DNA of 64,000 bases. Origin: Microbacterium telephonicum (GTDB lineage: Bacteria; Actinomycetota; Actinomycetes; Actinomycetales; Microbacteriaceae). The stretch spans positions 1-64,000 of the forward strand of contig NZ_RCDB01000001.1 in NCBI RefSeq assembly GCF_003651225.1, given 5' to 3'. The notes under the pieces were generated by a model that was given only the letters and a program-made list of their open reading frames with translations, was not told the DNA's origin and did not search any database. Positions 42,569-50,708 of the stretch are shown here, piece by piece. The translations under genes and the position numbers were made by a program. Within the stretch, counting starts at the first letter, position 1; every line of letters starts with the position of its first letter.

Positions 42569-44499
42569 GCGGTGGCCTCCGGGGTCGTCGGTCGGCCCGC
42601 CGGCGGAGCCGCGGTGGGTGCGGCATCCGTCTCGCGGAGCGCGCGGATGAGGCTCTGCGCGTCGTAGGGTCCGGTGTGGCGGCGGCCGTTGATGAAGAAG
42701 GTCGGCACCGAGGTGATGCCCATCGCCTCGGCGTCGAGCATGTCGTCGCGCACCCGGGCGGTGACCTCGGCGCCCTCGAGGTCCTTCTCGAAGCGCGGTA
42801 CGTCCAGACCCAGGTCCGCCGCGATGCGCACGATGTCGGAGGGCAGCTGGTTGTCCTGGTCGGCGAACAGCGCCCGCTCGAACTCGAAGAAGCGACCCTG
42901 CATCGAGGCCGCCTCCGACGCCTCGGCACCGGCGAGGGCGTTCGGATGCTGCTGCGTCAGCGGCGCGTGCCGCCACACGTACTGCAGCCGGTCGCCGAGC
43001 TCGTCGCGCACCTCTTGGATCGCCCCCGACGCCTTGAGGCAGAAGCCGCACTGGAAATCGCCGTACTCGACGATCGACAGCGGCGCGTCGGGCGAGCCGA
43101 ACACGTGGTCGCGTCGCGGGTCGACGGGACGCAGCAGCACCCGGCCGGTGTCGGGGTCGCCGGAGGCGGCATCCGAGATGCGGAACACGATCGTCGCGAC
43201 GACGAACGCGATGACGGAGGCCAGCAGCACGCCGACGCGCGCCTCGTTCTGCACGGCCTCGTCGTCGATGGCGAGGTCGACGATGAACAGTGAGATCGTG
43301 AAGCCGATGCCCGACAGGGCCGCGCCGCCCGCGATGCGGTCGAGGGTGAGCCCGGGGCCGAACTCGCCGACGCGGAACAGGCGCATGAGCGCCGTGGAGC
43401 CGAAGATGCCGAGGAACTTGCCCGCGACGAGGCCGACGACGATGCCCCACGTGACGGCCGAGCCGAACGCGGCCGCGAGGATCTCGGGGGTCACGAGCAC
43501 GCCCGCGTTGGCGAGGGCGAACAGCGGCAGGATGACGTAGGCGACATACGGCCCGTAGGCCGACTGGAGTCGCTCGTTGATCGAGATCGACTCGCGCAGG
43601 CTGTTGGCGGCGGCGCGCGCGTACTCGGTGTTCGGCGACTGCCGGAACGTGCGAGCCAGCTCCAGGGCGTGCTCGACGTCGCGGCGGTTGGGGCGGTAGA
43701 CCGGCACGAGCAGGGCGATCGCGACGCCCGCGAGCGTCGGGTGCACGCCGGAGGCGAGGAAGGCGAGCCACACGATCACGGCGAGCGTCGCGTAGACGAG
43801 ACCCCGGCCGGAGCGCAGGTAGCGCGTGGCGTAGATGCCGGCCAGCCCCACGGCGGCGACGATCAGCGGCATCGGGGTGAACGTCTCGGTGTAGACGAGC
43901 GCGATGATGCTGAGCGCGCCGATGTCGTCGACGACGGCGAGCGCGAGCAGGAACACCCGCAGGCGTCCCGGCACGCGCGGCCCGATAAGAGCGAGGGCGC
44001 CGACGAGGAACGCCGTGTCGGTGGAGATGACGACGCCCCACGCGTGCGCCTGACCGGTGGGTGCGGCGATGAGCACGTACAGCAGGGCCGGGATCGCGAG
44101 CCCCGCGATCGCGGCGATGACCGGCACCATCGCGCGGCGCCAACTGGTGAGCTCGCCGATCGCGAACTCGCGGCGCACCTCGAGGCCCACGGTGAAGAAG
44201 AAGATCGCCATCAGCGCGTCGTTGACGAGGGCGTGCAGGGTGAAGTCCAGCTGCAGATCGCCGACGCCGATCGTCATGTGCGTCTCCCAGAACGCGTGGT
44301 ACGCGCCCTCGGAGACGTTGGCCCACACGATCGCGACGACCGTGGCCAGCAGCAGGAGGAGCGCGCCGGTGCGCTGCTGCCCCATCGCGGAGATCTTCTC
44401 GGCGATCGAGCGGCGGCGGGCGGGGCGCCGGGGACGGTCCGGCCGTCGGGGCGTGCGGGGAGGCGGGGTGGTGCTGAGCTGGATCTCCGACTGCGTCAT
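42565..44499 (-). CDS. nhaA: NhaA Na+/H+ antiporter fused to a DsbA-like thioredoxin
   Basis: 644 residues from ATG 44499. Residues about 50-410 form NhaA: FFFTVGLEVRREF, VVDDIGALSIIALVY (the paired Asp of the ion site), and GIGFTISLFI. After a short linker, residues about 440-620 form a DsbA-type thioredoxin fold with EYGDFQCGFCLKA (active-site CGFC) and a cis-Pro region ITSVPTFFINGR. Such fusions occur in actinobacteria. The thioredoxin domain would face the side of the last helix and may regulate the antiporter. A low-complexity N-terminus (PPPRTPRRPDRPRRPARRR) precedes helix 1. Confidence 0.9.
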   Translation of the reverse strand: MTQSEIQLSTTPPPRTPRRPDRPRRPARRRSIAEKISAMGQQRTGALLLLLATVVAIVWANVSEGAYHAFWETHMTIGVGDLQLDFTLHALVNDALMAIFFFTVGLEVRREFAIGELTSWRRAMVPVIAAIAGLAIPALLYVLIAAPTGQAHAWGVVISTDTAFLVGALALIGPRVPGRLRVFLLALAVVDDIGALSIIALVYTETFTPMPLIVAAVGLAGIYATRYLRSGRGLVYATLAVIVWLAFLASGVHPTLAGVAIALLVPVYRPNRRDVEHALELARTFRQSPNTEYARAAANSLRESISINERLQSAYGPYVAYVILPLFALANAGVLVTPEILAAAFGSAVTWGIVVGLVAGKFLGIFGSTALMRLFRVGEFGPGLTLDRIAGGAALSGIGFTISLFIVDLAIDDEAVQNEARVGVLLASVIAFVVATIVFRISDAASGDPDTGRVLLRPVDPRRDHVFGSPDAPLSIVEYGDFQCGFCLKASGAIQEVRDELGDRLQYVWRHAPLTQQHPNALAGAEASEAASMQGRFFEFERALFADQDNQLPSDIVRIAADLGLDVPRFEKDLEGAEVTARVRDDMLDAEAMGITSVPTFFINGRRHTGPYDAQSLIRALRETDAAPTAAPPAGRPTTPEATA

Positions 44500-44622
44500 G
44501 CCACTTCCGTCCCGGGGCCATGATGGCCGCACCGATGACGGGGGTCAACTGCGCGTCTGCGGGCGGCATTCCCGCCGTGGGGGTGGACGACGGGGCCTGT
44601 CGCCCTGCGCGCCGCTCCCCTA

Positions 44623-44659
44623 AGGTGTCCCGCAGGGGTGTCCCGCAGGGGTGTCCCGC
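44623..44659. repeat. 13-bp tandem repeat upstream of the UBP-finger gene
   Basis: AGGGGTGTCCCGC occurs twice exactly (44634-44646 and 44647-44659) after a partial unit (from 44623). It ends 10 bp before the ATG and overlaps a TAAGGT -10-like box at 44621-44626. Confidence 0.6.
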
Positions 44660-44669
44660 GGAGGGTGCC

Positions 44670-45011
44670 ATGATGACCGTGATCGATCCGACCGTGCCGC
44701 CGTCCGGTGCGGGATGCGGCGACTGCGACGCGGTCGGCGGGTGGTGGGTGCACCTGCGCCGGTGCGCCGCGTGCGGACACGTCGGATGCTGCGACTCGTC
44801 GCCCGCGCAGCACGCGACGGCGCACTGGCGGGAGAGCGGGCACCCGGTGATCCAGAGCTTCGAGCCGGGCGAGGACTGGTTCTGGGACTACGCCGCCGGC
44901 GAGCTGGTGGACGGGCCGGCGCTCGCCCCGCCGACGAGCCGCCCCGCCGGGCAGCCGAGCCCCGGCCCCCGCGGCCGCGTGCCCCTCGACTGGCGCGCGC
45001 ACATCCACTGA
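44670..45011 (+). CDS. UBP-type zinc-finger protein
   Basis: 113 residues with GGAGGG before the ATG. The ZnF-UBP domain fills residues about 14-75: CGDCDAVGGWWVHLRRCAACGHVGCCDSSPAQHATAHWRESGHPVIQ in overlapping Cys/His pairs, all ligands present. In eukaryotes this finger binds ubiquitin C-termini. Bacterial stand-alone copies are common in actinobacteria, and their ligand is unknown. The Pro-rich tail is probably disordered. Divergent from nhaA. Confidence 0.88.
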   Translation: MMTVIDPTVPPSGAGCGDCDAVGGWWVHLRRCAACGHVGCCDSSPAQHATAHWRESGHPVIQSFEPGEDWFWDYAAGELVDGPALAPPTSRPAGQPSPGPRGRVPLDWRAHIH

Positions 45012-45038
45012 GGCCGCCGCATCCGCCCGCGAGCGGTG

Positions 45039-45097
45039 TTCACCCGTCGGTTGTGGCGGGTCTTACGGCCTCGGACTGTGCCGAAGCGACGGCGGAG
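45039..45097. repeat. third copy of the 59-bp repeat
   Basis: TTCACCCGTCGGTTGTGGCGGG at the start and AAGCGACGGCGGAG at the end align end to end (59 bp) with the copies at 40.8 kb. The terminal inverted repeat has decayed (GTCACC-type end lost), so this copy is more diverged. Confidence 0.7.
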
Positions 45098-45128
45098 CGT
45101 GTCGGCGGCGGCGCGTAGGGTCGCCGCC

Positions 45129-45551
45129 GTGGACGAGCGGTGCCGGTTGTGCGGGGCGGATGCCGCGGACGGGGCGGATGCCGCGGGTGAGCGGGTCTGC
45201 GCGGTGTGCGGGTGGCGGGTGGGCGACGTGCCGGACCCCGACCTGCCGCTGCCGGTGGTGGAGGTCGTCTACTACATCCGCTGGGGCGACCGCGTGAAGA
45301 TCGGCACGTCGAGGCAGCCGCGGCGGCGGCTGGCGGTGCTGTGGCACGAGGAGCTGCTCGCCTTCGAGCGGGGCGGGCGGATGCGGGAGCGCGAACGCCA
45401 CGTCGAGTTCGCCGATCTGCGGCTGGGAGGCGAGTGGTTCGCGGCCGAGCCGCGCCTGCTCGCGCACATCGCCCGTGTCGCGGAGGCGGGCGGTGCCGCC
45501 GACCCGTGGCACGTCTACGCCCGCTGGCTCGCCGACGCGCTGCGCGGCTGA
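45129..45551 (+). CDS. GIY-YIG-like protein with a two-CxxC ribbon
   Basis: 140 residues from the GTG at 45129, chosen because upstream codons are in the 59-bp repeat. Two CxxC knuckles (CRLCGAD and CAVCGWR) form a small zinc ribbon. A GIY-YIG/T5orf172-like core follows: VVYYIRWGDRVKIGTSRQPRRRL, then an acidic E in RERERHVEFADLRLGGEWF. The family (PF10544/PF13455) holds putative nucleases. Metal-site Glu and the Tyr are present, but activity is untested. Confidence 0.75.
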   Translation: MDERCRLCGADAADGADAAGERVCAVCGWRVGDVPDPDLPLPVVEVVYYIRWGDRVKIGTSRQPRRRLAVLWHEELLAFERGGRMRERERHVEFADLRLGGEWFAAEPRLLAHIARVAEAGGAADPWHVYARWLADALRG

Positions 45552-45564
45552 CCGCGCCGCGCGG

Positions 45565-46362
45565 TCAGGCGGTGAGGAAGGCCAGTGCCTCCTCGCGGAA
45601 GACGCGCGAGCCGGGCGCGTTGAAGTGGTGGCGGTCGGGGATCTCGACGAACCGGCCCTGGGGGCACGCGGCGGCGAGCGCCTTCGACCCCTCGATGATG
45701 GCGTCCTTCGACCCCGTCGCGAACAGCACCGGCTGGGCCGGAGCGTGCGCCGCATCGGGGTCGACGGTGCCGGAGCGGCGCATGCCCTCCGCGATCGCCA
45801 GCAGCGCCCGCAGGTCGTTGCCGCCCACCCGCTCGGTGAGGGCGATGTAGTTCTGCGTGACGGGATCGGTGACGGGAGTGCCGTCGTCGACGTAGGCGCG
45901 CGCCTGGGCGAGATCGAGGCGGCCGAGCGGGATCCCGTCGGGGACGCCGCCGAGCACGACACGGCCGATGCGGCCGCTGAGGTCCTGCGCCACCTCCCAG
46001 CCGACCCGCGCGCCCAGCGAGTAGCCGACGTAGAACGCCTCGTCGACGAGGTGGGTGTCGAGCACGATCTCGACATCGGCGGCCAGGCCCCTCACGGAGT
46101 AGTCCCGCGGGTCGTGGGGCTTGTCGCTCGCGCCGTGACCGAGCTGGTCGACGGCGAGCACGCGGAACCCCGCGCGCAGCAGGTCGCGCACCCACCCCGT
46201 CGACACCCAGTTGTCGCGCGCGTTCGACGCGAACCCGTGCACGCAGACGACGGTCGGCGCGTCGAGATCGCCCCACGTATAGGTCGCGATGCGGTGCCCC
46301 TCGGTCGACATCACGAACTGCGGATCGGGGAGCGAGGTGAGGGCGGGGATCGCGTCGGCCAT
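45565..46362 (-). CDS. alpha/beta-fold hydrolase
   Basis: 265 residues from ATG 46362; ATG 46371 three codons upstream is equally possible (GGAGG lies just before both). VVCVHGFASNARDNW (oxyanion HG), VDQLGHGASDKP, nucleophile in VGYSLGARVGWEV (GxSxG), acid in ATGSKDAIIEG, and base His in PDRHHFNAPGS complete a triad. It resembles esterase/haloalkane-dehalogenase-like lipases of general type. 15 bp downstream of helR and probably co-transcribed. Confidence 0.85.
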   Translation of the reverse strand: MADAIPALTSLPDPQFVMSTEGHRIATYTWGDLDAPTVVCVHGFASNARDNWVSTGWVRDLLRAGFRVLAVDQLGHGASDKPHDPRDYSVRGLAADVEIVLDTHLVDEAFYVGYSLGARVGWEVAQDLSGRIGRVVLGGVPDGIPLGRLDLAQARAYVDDGTPVTDPVTQNYIALTERVGGNDLRALLAIAEGMRRSGTVDPDAAHAPAQPVLFATGSKDAIIEGSKALAAACPQGRFVEIPDRHHFNAPGSRVFREEALAFLTA

Positions 46363-46385
46363 GCTGTCCATCTTCCTCCCGGCGC

Positions 46386-48608
46386 TCACTCGAGGATGAC
46401 GAGCTCCCGGGTGGCGCGGGTCATCGCGACGTAGCGGTCGACGGCGAGGGTGACCGGATCGTCGCCGCCCCACGATGCCGGTGCGATCAGCACGACGAGG
46501 TCGAACTCGAGGCCCTTGCTGAGTTCCGGGGTGAGCGTACGCACCCGATCGCCGTGGTCGCCGGCATCCGGCAGGCCACGGCCGATCACCGCCGCGACGC
46601 CGTCGACGTGCGCCGTCGTCCAGGCGGCGAGCACGTCGTCGAGCTCCGCGATCGCGCCGCGGCGCACCGGGATGCCGGTTCTTCGGATCGAGGTCGGCAC
46701 GTTCGCGTCCGGCAGAGCGGCGCGGATGACGGGTGCGGCGGCGGCCATGATCTCCTCGGGCGTGCGGTAGTTGACGGTGAGGGAGGCGAGCGCGACCTCG
46801 CGGAACCCGATGCCCTCGAGCCGCTCCTGCCAGGACTGCGGGAAGCCGTGGCGAGCCTGAGCGCGGTCGCCGACGATCGTGAAGCTGCGCGACGGGCAGC
46901 GGCGCAGCAGCATCCGCCATTGCGCGTCGGTGAGTTCCTGCGCCTCGTCGACGATGATGTGCGCGAACGGGCCGGCCAGTTCGTCGACGTCGAGGCTCGG
47001 CAGCTCGGCCTCGTCGACCAGGCTCACCTGCGCGTCGGCGCCGCGCAGCATCCGCACCTCGCCGTTCTCGGAGTCGTCGTTGGCGATCAGCTCGTCGACG
47101 ACGCGCTCCATCTCGTTCCGCCGACGCTCGAGGGCGGCTTCCCGGCGACGCCGCTGCCGGTTCTGGGCGGGGTCGCCGACGCGTCGCCGTGCCGCGTCGA
47201 GCAGCGGCAGGTCGGCGTCGGTCCATGCCCGGGGATCGGGGCGCTGGAGGGCGGCGATCTCGTCGGCGGTCAGCCAGGGCGCGCACCGACGAAGGTATGC
47301 CGGCACCGAGTACAGGTCGGCGACCACCACCTCGGGGCTCAGCAGGGGCCACGCCTTCGCGAACGCCGCCTGCAGCGCGCCGTCCCGGGTGAGCGCGCGG
47401 TGCAGGGCGACCGGCGCGATGTCGTCGTCCGCGTGGCGTTCGATGAGCGCGTCGATCAAGTGCGTCCACACCTCGTCGCGCGCCTCGTTGTGGCTGAGTG
47501 CCGGGTCGGCGCTTCCGAACGCGTCGGCCCAGGCGGCGGGCTCGACATCCACGTCGACCCACGGGGTCTCCACGCGGAGGGTGGATGCCGGAGGCTCCTC
47601 GTAGAGCGCGACCGCCGGGTCGACCGCATCCGCGAGTCGTGCGGTCGCCTTGACCCGCGCGGCGACCGGGTCGGTCTCGACTCCCGCCGCGCGTCCGCCG
47701 GGGACGAGGTCGCGCAGCGTGCAGGTGAGCGCCCCGTCTTCGCCGAGGCTCGGCAGCACGTCGTCGATGTAGGCGAGGTACGGCTGGTGCGGGCCCACGA
47801 ACAGCACCCCGCCGGTGCCGCCGCGCAGGCGCGGGTCGGTGGCGAGCAGATACGCGGCGCGGTGCAGGGCGACGACGGTCTTGCCGGTGCCCGGCCCGCC
47901 GTCCACGACGAGCGCGCCGCGCGAGGTGGCGCGGATGATGGCGTCCTGATCGGCCTGGATGGTCGACAGCACGTCGCGCATCCGGCTCTCGCGCGCCGTG
48001 CCGAGCGAGGCGATGAACGCCGACTGGTCGTCGAGGGCGGCGCTGTGGTCCACGCCGTCGGCGGCGAACACCTCGTCCCAGTAGTCGACCACCCGGCCGC
48101 CACCCCACCGGTAGCGGCGGCGACTCGTCAGCCCCGACGGCTGCGCGTGCGTCGCGGCGAAGAAGGGCTGCGCGGCGGGCGCCCGCCAGTCCAGCAGCAG
48201 CCGGGAGCCATCGGTGTCGGTGAGGCCGAACCGGCCGATGTACGACACCTCACCCGCGCCGTCCCCGCCCGGGGTGCCGGCCGCGGCACCGACGATCCGT
48301 CCGAGGCAGGCGTCGAGGCCGAAGCGCCGCAGCACGCGCAGGCGGGCCGACAGCCGCTGGATCTCGAGGTCGCGCTCGAGGGCGCGTTCGCCGCGTCCGG
48401 CGGGCATCCGCTTCTGGTCGGCCAGCCGCGCTTCGACGCCGGCGACTTCGGCGCGCAGCGCCGCGCCGATGCGGGCCAGGTGCCGGGCGTCGGCGGCGAT
48501 CAGCGCGGCGTCCGCCTTCCCCGGCGGCAGCGCCGCGAGATCGAACACGTCGGCGAACTCTCCGGGCTCCGACGCGACAGCGTGGACGTACTGCTTCTCG
48601 GACGGCAT
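46386..48608 (-). CDS. helR: HelD/HelR-family RNA polymerase recycling ATPase
   Basis: 740-residue SF1 UvrD-like ATPase. A coiled-coil N-arm (RHLARIGAALRAEVAGVEARLADQKR) leads into YIGRFGLTDTDGSRLLLDWRAPAAQPF, a HelD hallmark. Walker A is GGPGTGKT, motif II HIIVDEAQELTDAQW, motif III IVGDRAQA, and late motifs YRTPEEI and YVAMTRAT. HelD proteins pull nucleic acid and stalled complexes off RNA polymerase. The actinobacterial HelR branch also displaces rifamycins. The upstream rifamycin-associated element supports HelR. The ATG has GGGGGAGAG before it. Confidence 0.88.
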   Translation of the reverse strand: MPSEKQYVHAVASEPGEFADVFDLAALPPGKADAALIAADARHLARIGAALRAEVAGVEARLADQKRMPAGRGERALERDLEIQRLSARLRVLRRFGLDACLGRIVGAAAGTPGGDGAGEVSYIGRFGLTDTDGSRLLLDWRAPAAQPFFAATHAQPSGLTSRRRYRWGGGRVVDYWDEVFAADGVDHSAALDDQSAFIASLGTARESRMRDVLSTIQADQDAIIRATSRGALVVDGGPGTGKTVVALHRAAYLLATDPRLRGGTGGVLFVGPHQPYLAYIDDVLPSLGEDGALTCTLRDLVPGGRAAGVETDPVAARVKATARLADAVDPAVALYEEPPASTLRVETPWVDVDVEPAAWADAFGSADPALSHNEARDEVWTHLIDALIERHADDDIAPVALHRALTRDGALQAAFAKAWPLLSPEVVVADLYSVPAYLRRCAPWLTADEIAALQRPDPRAWTDADLPLLDAARRRVGDPAQNRQRRRREAALERRRNEMERVVDELIANDDSENGEVRMLRGADAQVSLVDEAELPSLDVDELAGPFAHIIVDEAQELTDAQWRMLLRRCPSRSFTIVGDRAQARHGFPQSWQERLEGIGFREVALASLTVNYRTPEEIMAAAAPVIRAALPDANVPTSIRRTGIPVRRGAIAELDDVLAAWTTAHVDGVAAVIGRGLPDAGDHGDRVRTLTPELSKGLEFDLVVLIAPASWGGDDPVTLAVDRYVAMTRATRELVILE

Positions 48609-48653
48609 CCGCTCTCCCCCTCGCGCGGGCTCGGATTCCCGGCGCGACCAGCG

Positions 48654-48689
48654 ATTCTGCCACGCGACGGGGGCCTTGCCGCAACCACC
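48654..48689 (-). promoter_or_regulatory. rifamycin-associated element (RAE) and helR promoter
   Basis: On the minus strand 48689-48671 reads GGTGGTTGCGGCAAGGCCC, matching the published 19-bp RAE (GGGGCTTGCGGCAAGGCCC) at 17 positions. A -10 candidate CAGAAT follows at 48659-48654, 11 bp away, so the RAE covers the -35 region. The consensus is quoted from memory of the literature; induction by rifamycin is inferred. Confidence 0.72.
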
Positions 48690-48720
48690 CCCTCATCGCG
48701 GATAATGGAAGGGGAAGAGA

Positions 48721-49023
48721 TCAGTCGGAGACGACGATCTCCTTCCAGAACGCGACGTAGCCGGAGAAGTCCTTCCCGACGCGCTCGATTCCCGAGGCGT
48801 ACGGATGCGGATAGCTCCAGGCGCGGTCGGCGAGCTGCTGCCCGTCGACGGTCACCGTGTAGTACTGGCACTCGCCCTTCCACGGACAGGTGTACGGCGT
48901 CGGGCTCTCCACGAGCACATCCGCGCGCACGCTCGACGGCGGGAAGTACCAGTTGCCCTCGATCGAGATGAGGTCGTCGCGATCGGCTTCTGCGATCACG
49001 GTGTCACCGAGTGTGGCCTTCAT
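48721..49023 (-). CDS. DUF427 protein
   Basis: 100 residues, a single DUF427 domain: KATLGDTVIAEAD, EGNWYFPPSSVR, PTPYTCPWKGECQYYTV, and YPHPYASGIERVGKDFSGYVAFWKEIVV. The CPWKGxxxY block is the family mark. DUF427 proteins are small beta-barrel-like enzymes or binders of unknown role. Close to the MATE gene upstream (19 bp) and likely in its transcript. Confidence 0.9.
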   Translation of the reverse strand: MKATLGDTVIAEADRDDLISIEGNWYFPPSSVRADVLVESPTPYTCPWKGECQYYTVTVDGQQLADRAWSYPHPYASGIERVGKDFSGYVAFWKEIVVSD

Positions 49024-49042
49024 GGCGGCCACGCTACGCCGG

Positions 49043-50569
49043 TCAGTCGCGGCCGGCACGCCCCTTGACAGCCGCGCGGGTCTCTCGCGGGCGTCGCACG
49101 GCGAACCGGCGCCGGCCCGAGCGATCGGGCGCGACGACGGGCACGGATGCGGTGACGACGCTTTCGACGCTCATCGAGCCGTCGACGGGGCCGATGACGG
49201 GGATGGCGGTGGTCTCGGTGACGACAGCCGGGCTCACCGGCGCGTGTGCGAGGCGACGGTGCTCGCGCAGGTACGCGGGGATCAGGATCACGCACGCTCC
49301 CGCCCAGGCCAGCGGATTGGACCAGGCGACGCCGACGAACCCGGCGAGCTGAGCGAGGATGACGGCGGCGCCGACGCGCATGGCGAGCTCGACGACGCCG
49401 GTGACGGTGGGGATCATGGCGTGGCCGAGGCCCTGCAGGGCGCCGCGCAGCACGTAGAGCACGCCGAGCGCCGAGTACGAGACGCCGTTGATGACGAGCA
49501 TGAGGTGCGCGAGGTCGACGACCTCGGGTGAGGCGTCGCCGACGAACAGCTGCACGGTCCAGGCGCCGAACACGATCATGAGCACACCCAGCAGGGCGGA
49601 TGCGGCGATCGTCATCCAGACGGCCTGCACGACGCCGCGGCGGATGCGGTCGGGCCGGCCGCCGCCGTGGTTCTGCGCGACGTACATCGATGCGGCGAGG
49701 CCGAGCGAGCCGAGCAGGGCGACGGCGAGTCCGTCGACCCGCGACGCCGCGGTGTAGGCGGCGACCGCCTCGGCGCCGAGCGTGTTGAGCGCGACCTGCA
49801 CGGCGAGGGTGCCGATGCCGATGATGGAGGCCTGGAAGCCCATCGGCAGACCGAGGCGCAGGTGCTCCACGACGTCGGCGCGGGCGACGCACCAGTCGGC
49901 GCGGCGCACGTGCAGCACCGGAACGCGGCGGCGCACGTAGTCCAGGCAGAGGACGACCGACACCGCCTGGGCGACGACCGTCGCCAGCGCCGCTCCCGCG
50001 ACGCCCCACTCGAACACGCCGACCATGACGAGCACGAGCCCGACGTTGAGAGCGCACGAGATGGTCAGGTAGATCAGCGGGGTGCGCGAGTCGCCGATGG
50101 CACGGATGATCGCGGCGAGGTAATTGAAGAACAGCATCGCGGCGGAGCCGAGGAAGCTCACCTGGGCGAAGACGGTCGCGTCGGCCAGCAGCTCGGGCGG
50201 CGTCTGCAGCAGGCGCAGCAGCGGCTCGGAGATGAGCGGCGCCAAGACGGTGAGCAGCACGGTCACGATGCCCGTGATGATCGTGCCGGTCGCGACCGAG
50301 CGCCGCACGGCGGCGTGGTCGCCCGCACCGAAGGCCTGCGCGGTCGGGATCGCGAAACCGCTCGTCATGCCCCAGACGAACCCGAGCAGCAGGAACATCA
50401 TGCTGCCGGTCGCGCCGACCGCGGCGAGCGCGTCGACGCCGAGGTGGCGGCCGACGACGACGGCGTCGGCGAACTGGTACAGCTGCTGCACGACATTGCC
50501 GATGAGCAGGGGGACCGAGAAGGCGAGGATGACGCGCCACGGGCTGCCGGTGGTGAGGGTGCGGGCCAT
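49043..50569 (-). CDS. MATE-family multidrug exporter
   Basis: 508 residues and twelve helices in two homologous halves. MATE marks: PLLIGNVVQQLYQFADAVVVGRHLGVDALAAVGATGS in helix 1 and the equivalent SPLAWAGA half. A Ser/Arg-rich tail of about 60 residues follows the last helix and is unusual for the family. The start ATG 50569 follows a promoter with a 12-bp palindrome. Substrates are normally cationic drugs with Na+ or H+ exchange; none can be assigned. Confidence 0.88.
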   Translation of the reverse strand: MARTLTTGSPWRVILAFSVPLLIGNVVQQLYQFADAVVVGRHLGVDALAAVGATGSMMFLLLGFVWGMTSGFAIPTAQAFGAGDHAAVRRSVATGTIITGIVTVLLTVLAPLISEPLLRLLQTPPELLADATVFAQVSFLGSAAMLFFNYLAAIIRAIGDSRTPLIYLTISCALNVGLVLVMVGVFEWGVAGAALATVVAQAVSVVLCLDYVRRRVPVLHVRRADWCVARADVVEHLRLGLPMGFQASIIGIGTLAVQVALNTLGAEAVAAYTAASRVDGLAVALLGSLGLAASMYVAQNHGGGRPDRIRRGVVQAVWMTIAASALLGVLMIVFGAWTVQLFVGDASPEVVDLAHLMLVINGVSYSALGVLYVLRGALQGLGHAMIPTVTGVVELAMRVGAAVILAQLAGFVGVAWSNPLAWAGACVILIPAYLREHRRLAHAPVSPAVVTETTAIPVIGPVDGSMSVESVVTASVPVVAPDRSGRRRFAVRRPRETRAAVKGRAGRD

Positions 50570-50628
50570 GAGGGACTTTCGTGCACAGGGGGTGGAGGGG
50601 GACCGGAGAGCGGCGGCGCGCGGCATCC

Positions 50629-50647
50629 AGTGTATCGAATCGATTCG
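50629..50647 (-). promoter_or_regulatory. MATE gene promoter with CGAATCGATTCG palindrome
   Basis: TACACT (50634-50629, minus) is a -10 candidate. Directly upstream a perfect 12-bp palindrome (50636-50647) could be a repressor site. No regulator gene is adjacent. Confidence 0.35.
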
Positions 50648-50708
50648 GCGCGCGGAATGGCGTGCCGCCGTCGAAATGCCGTCGAAGTGCGGGGGAATCC
50701 GTCGGGGA

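Noticed and set aside
40934-44671. A 1245-residue fusion ORF over NhaA and the FAD protein
   Set aside because: The upper part is Arg-rich shadow of the NhaA frame; the real FAD protein starts at 42568.
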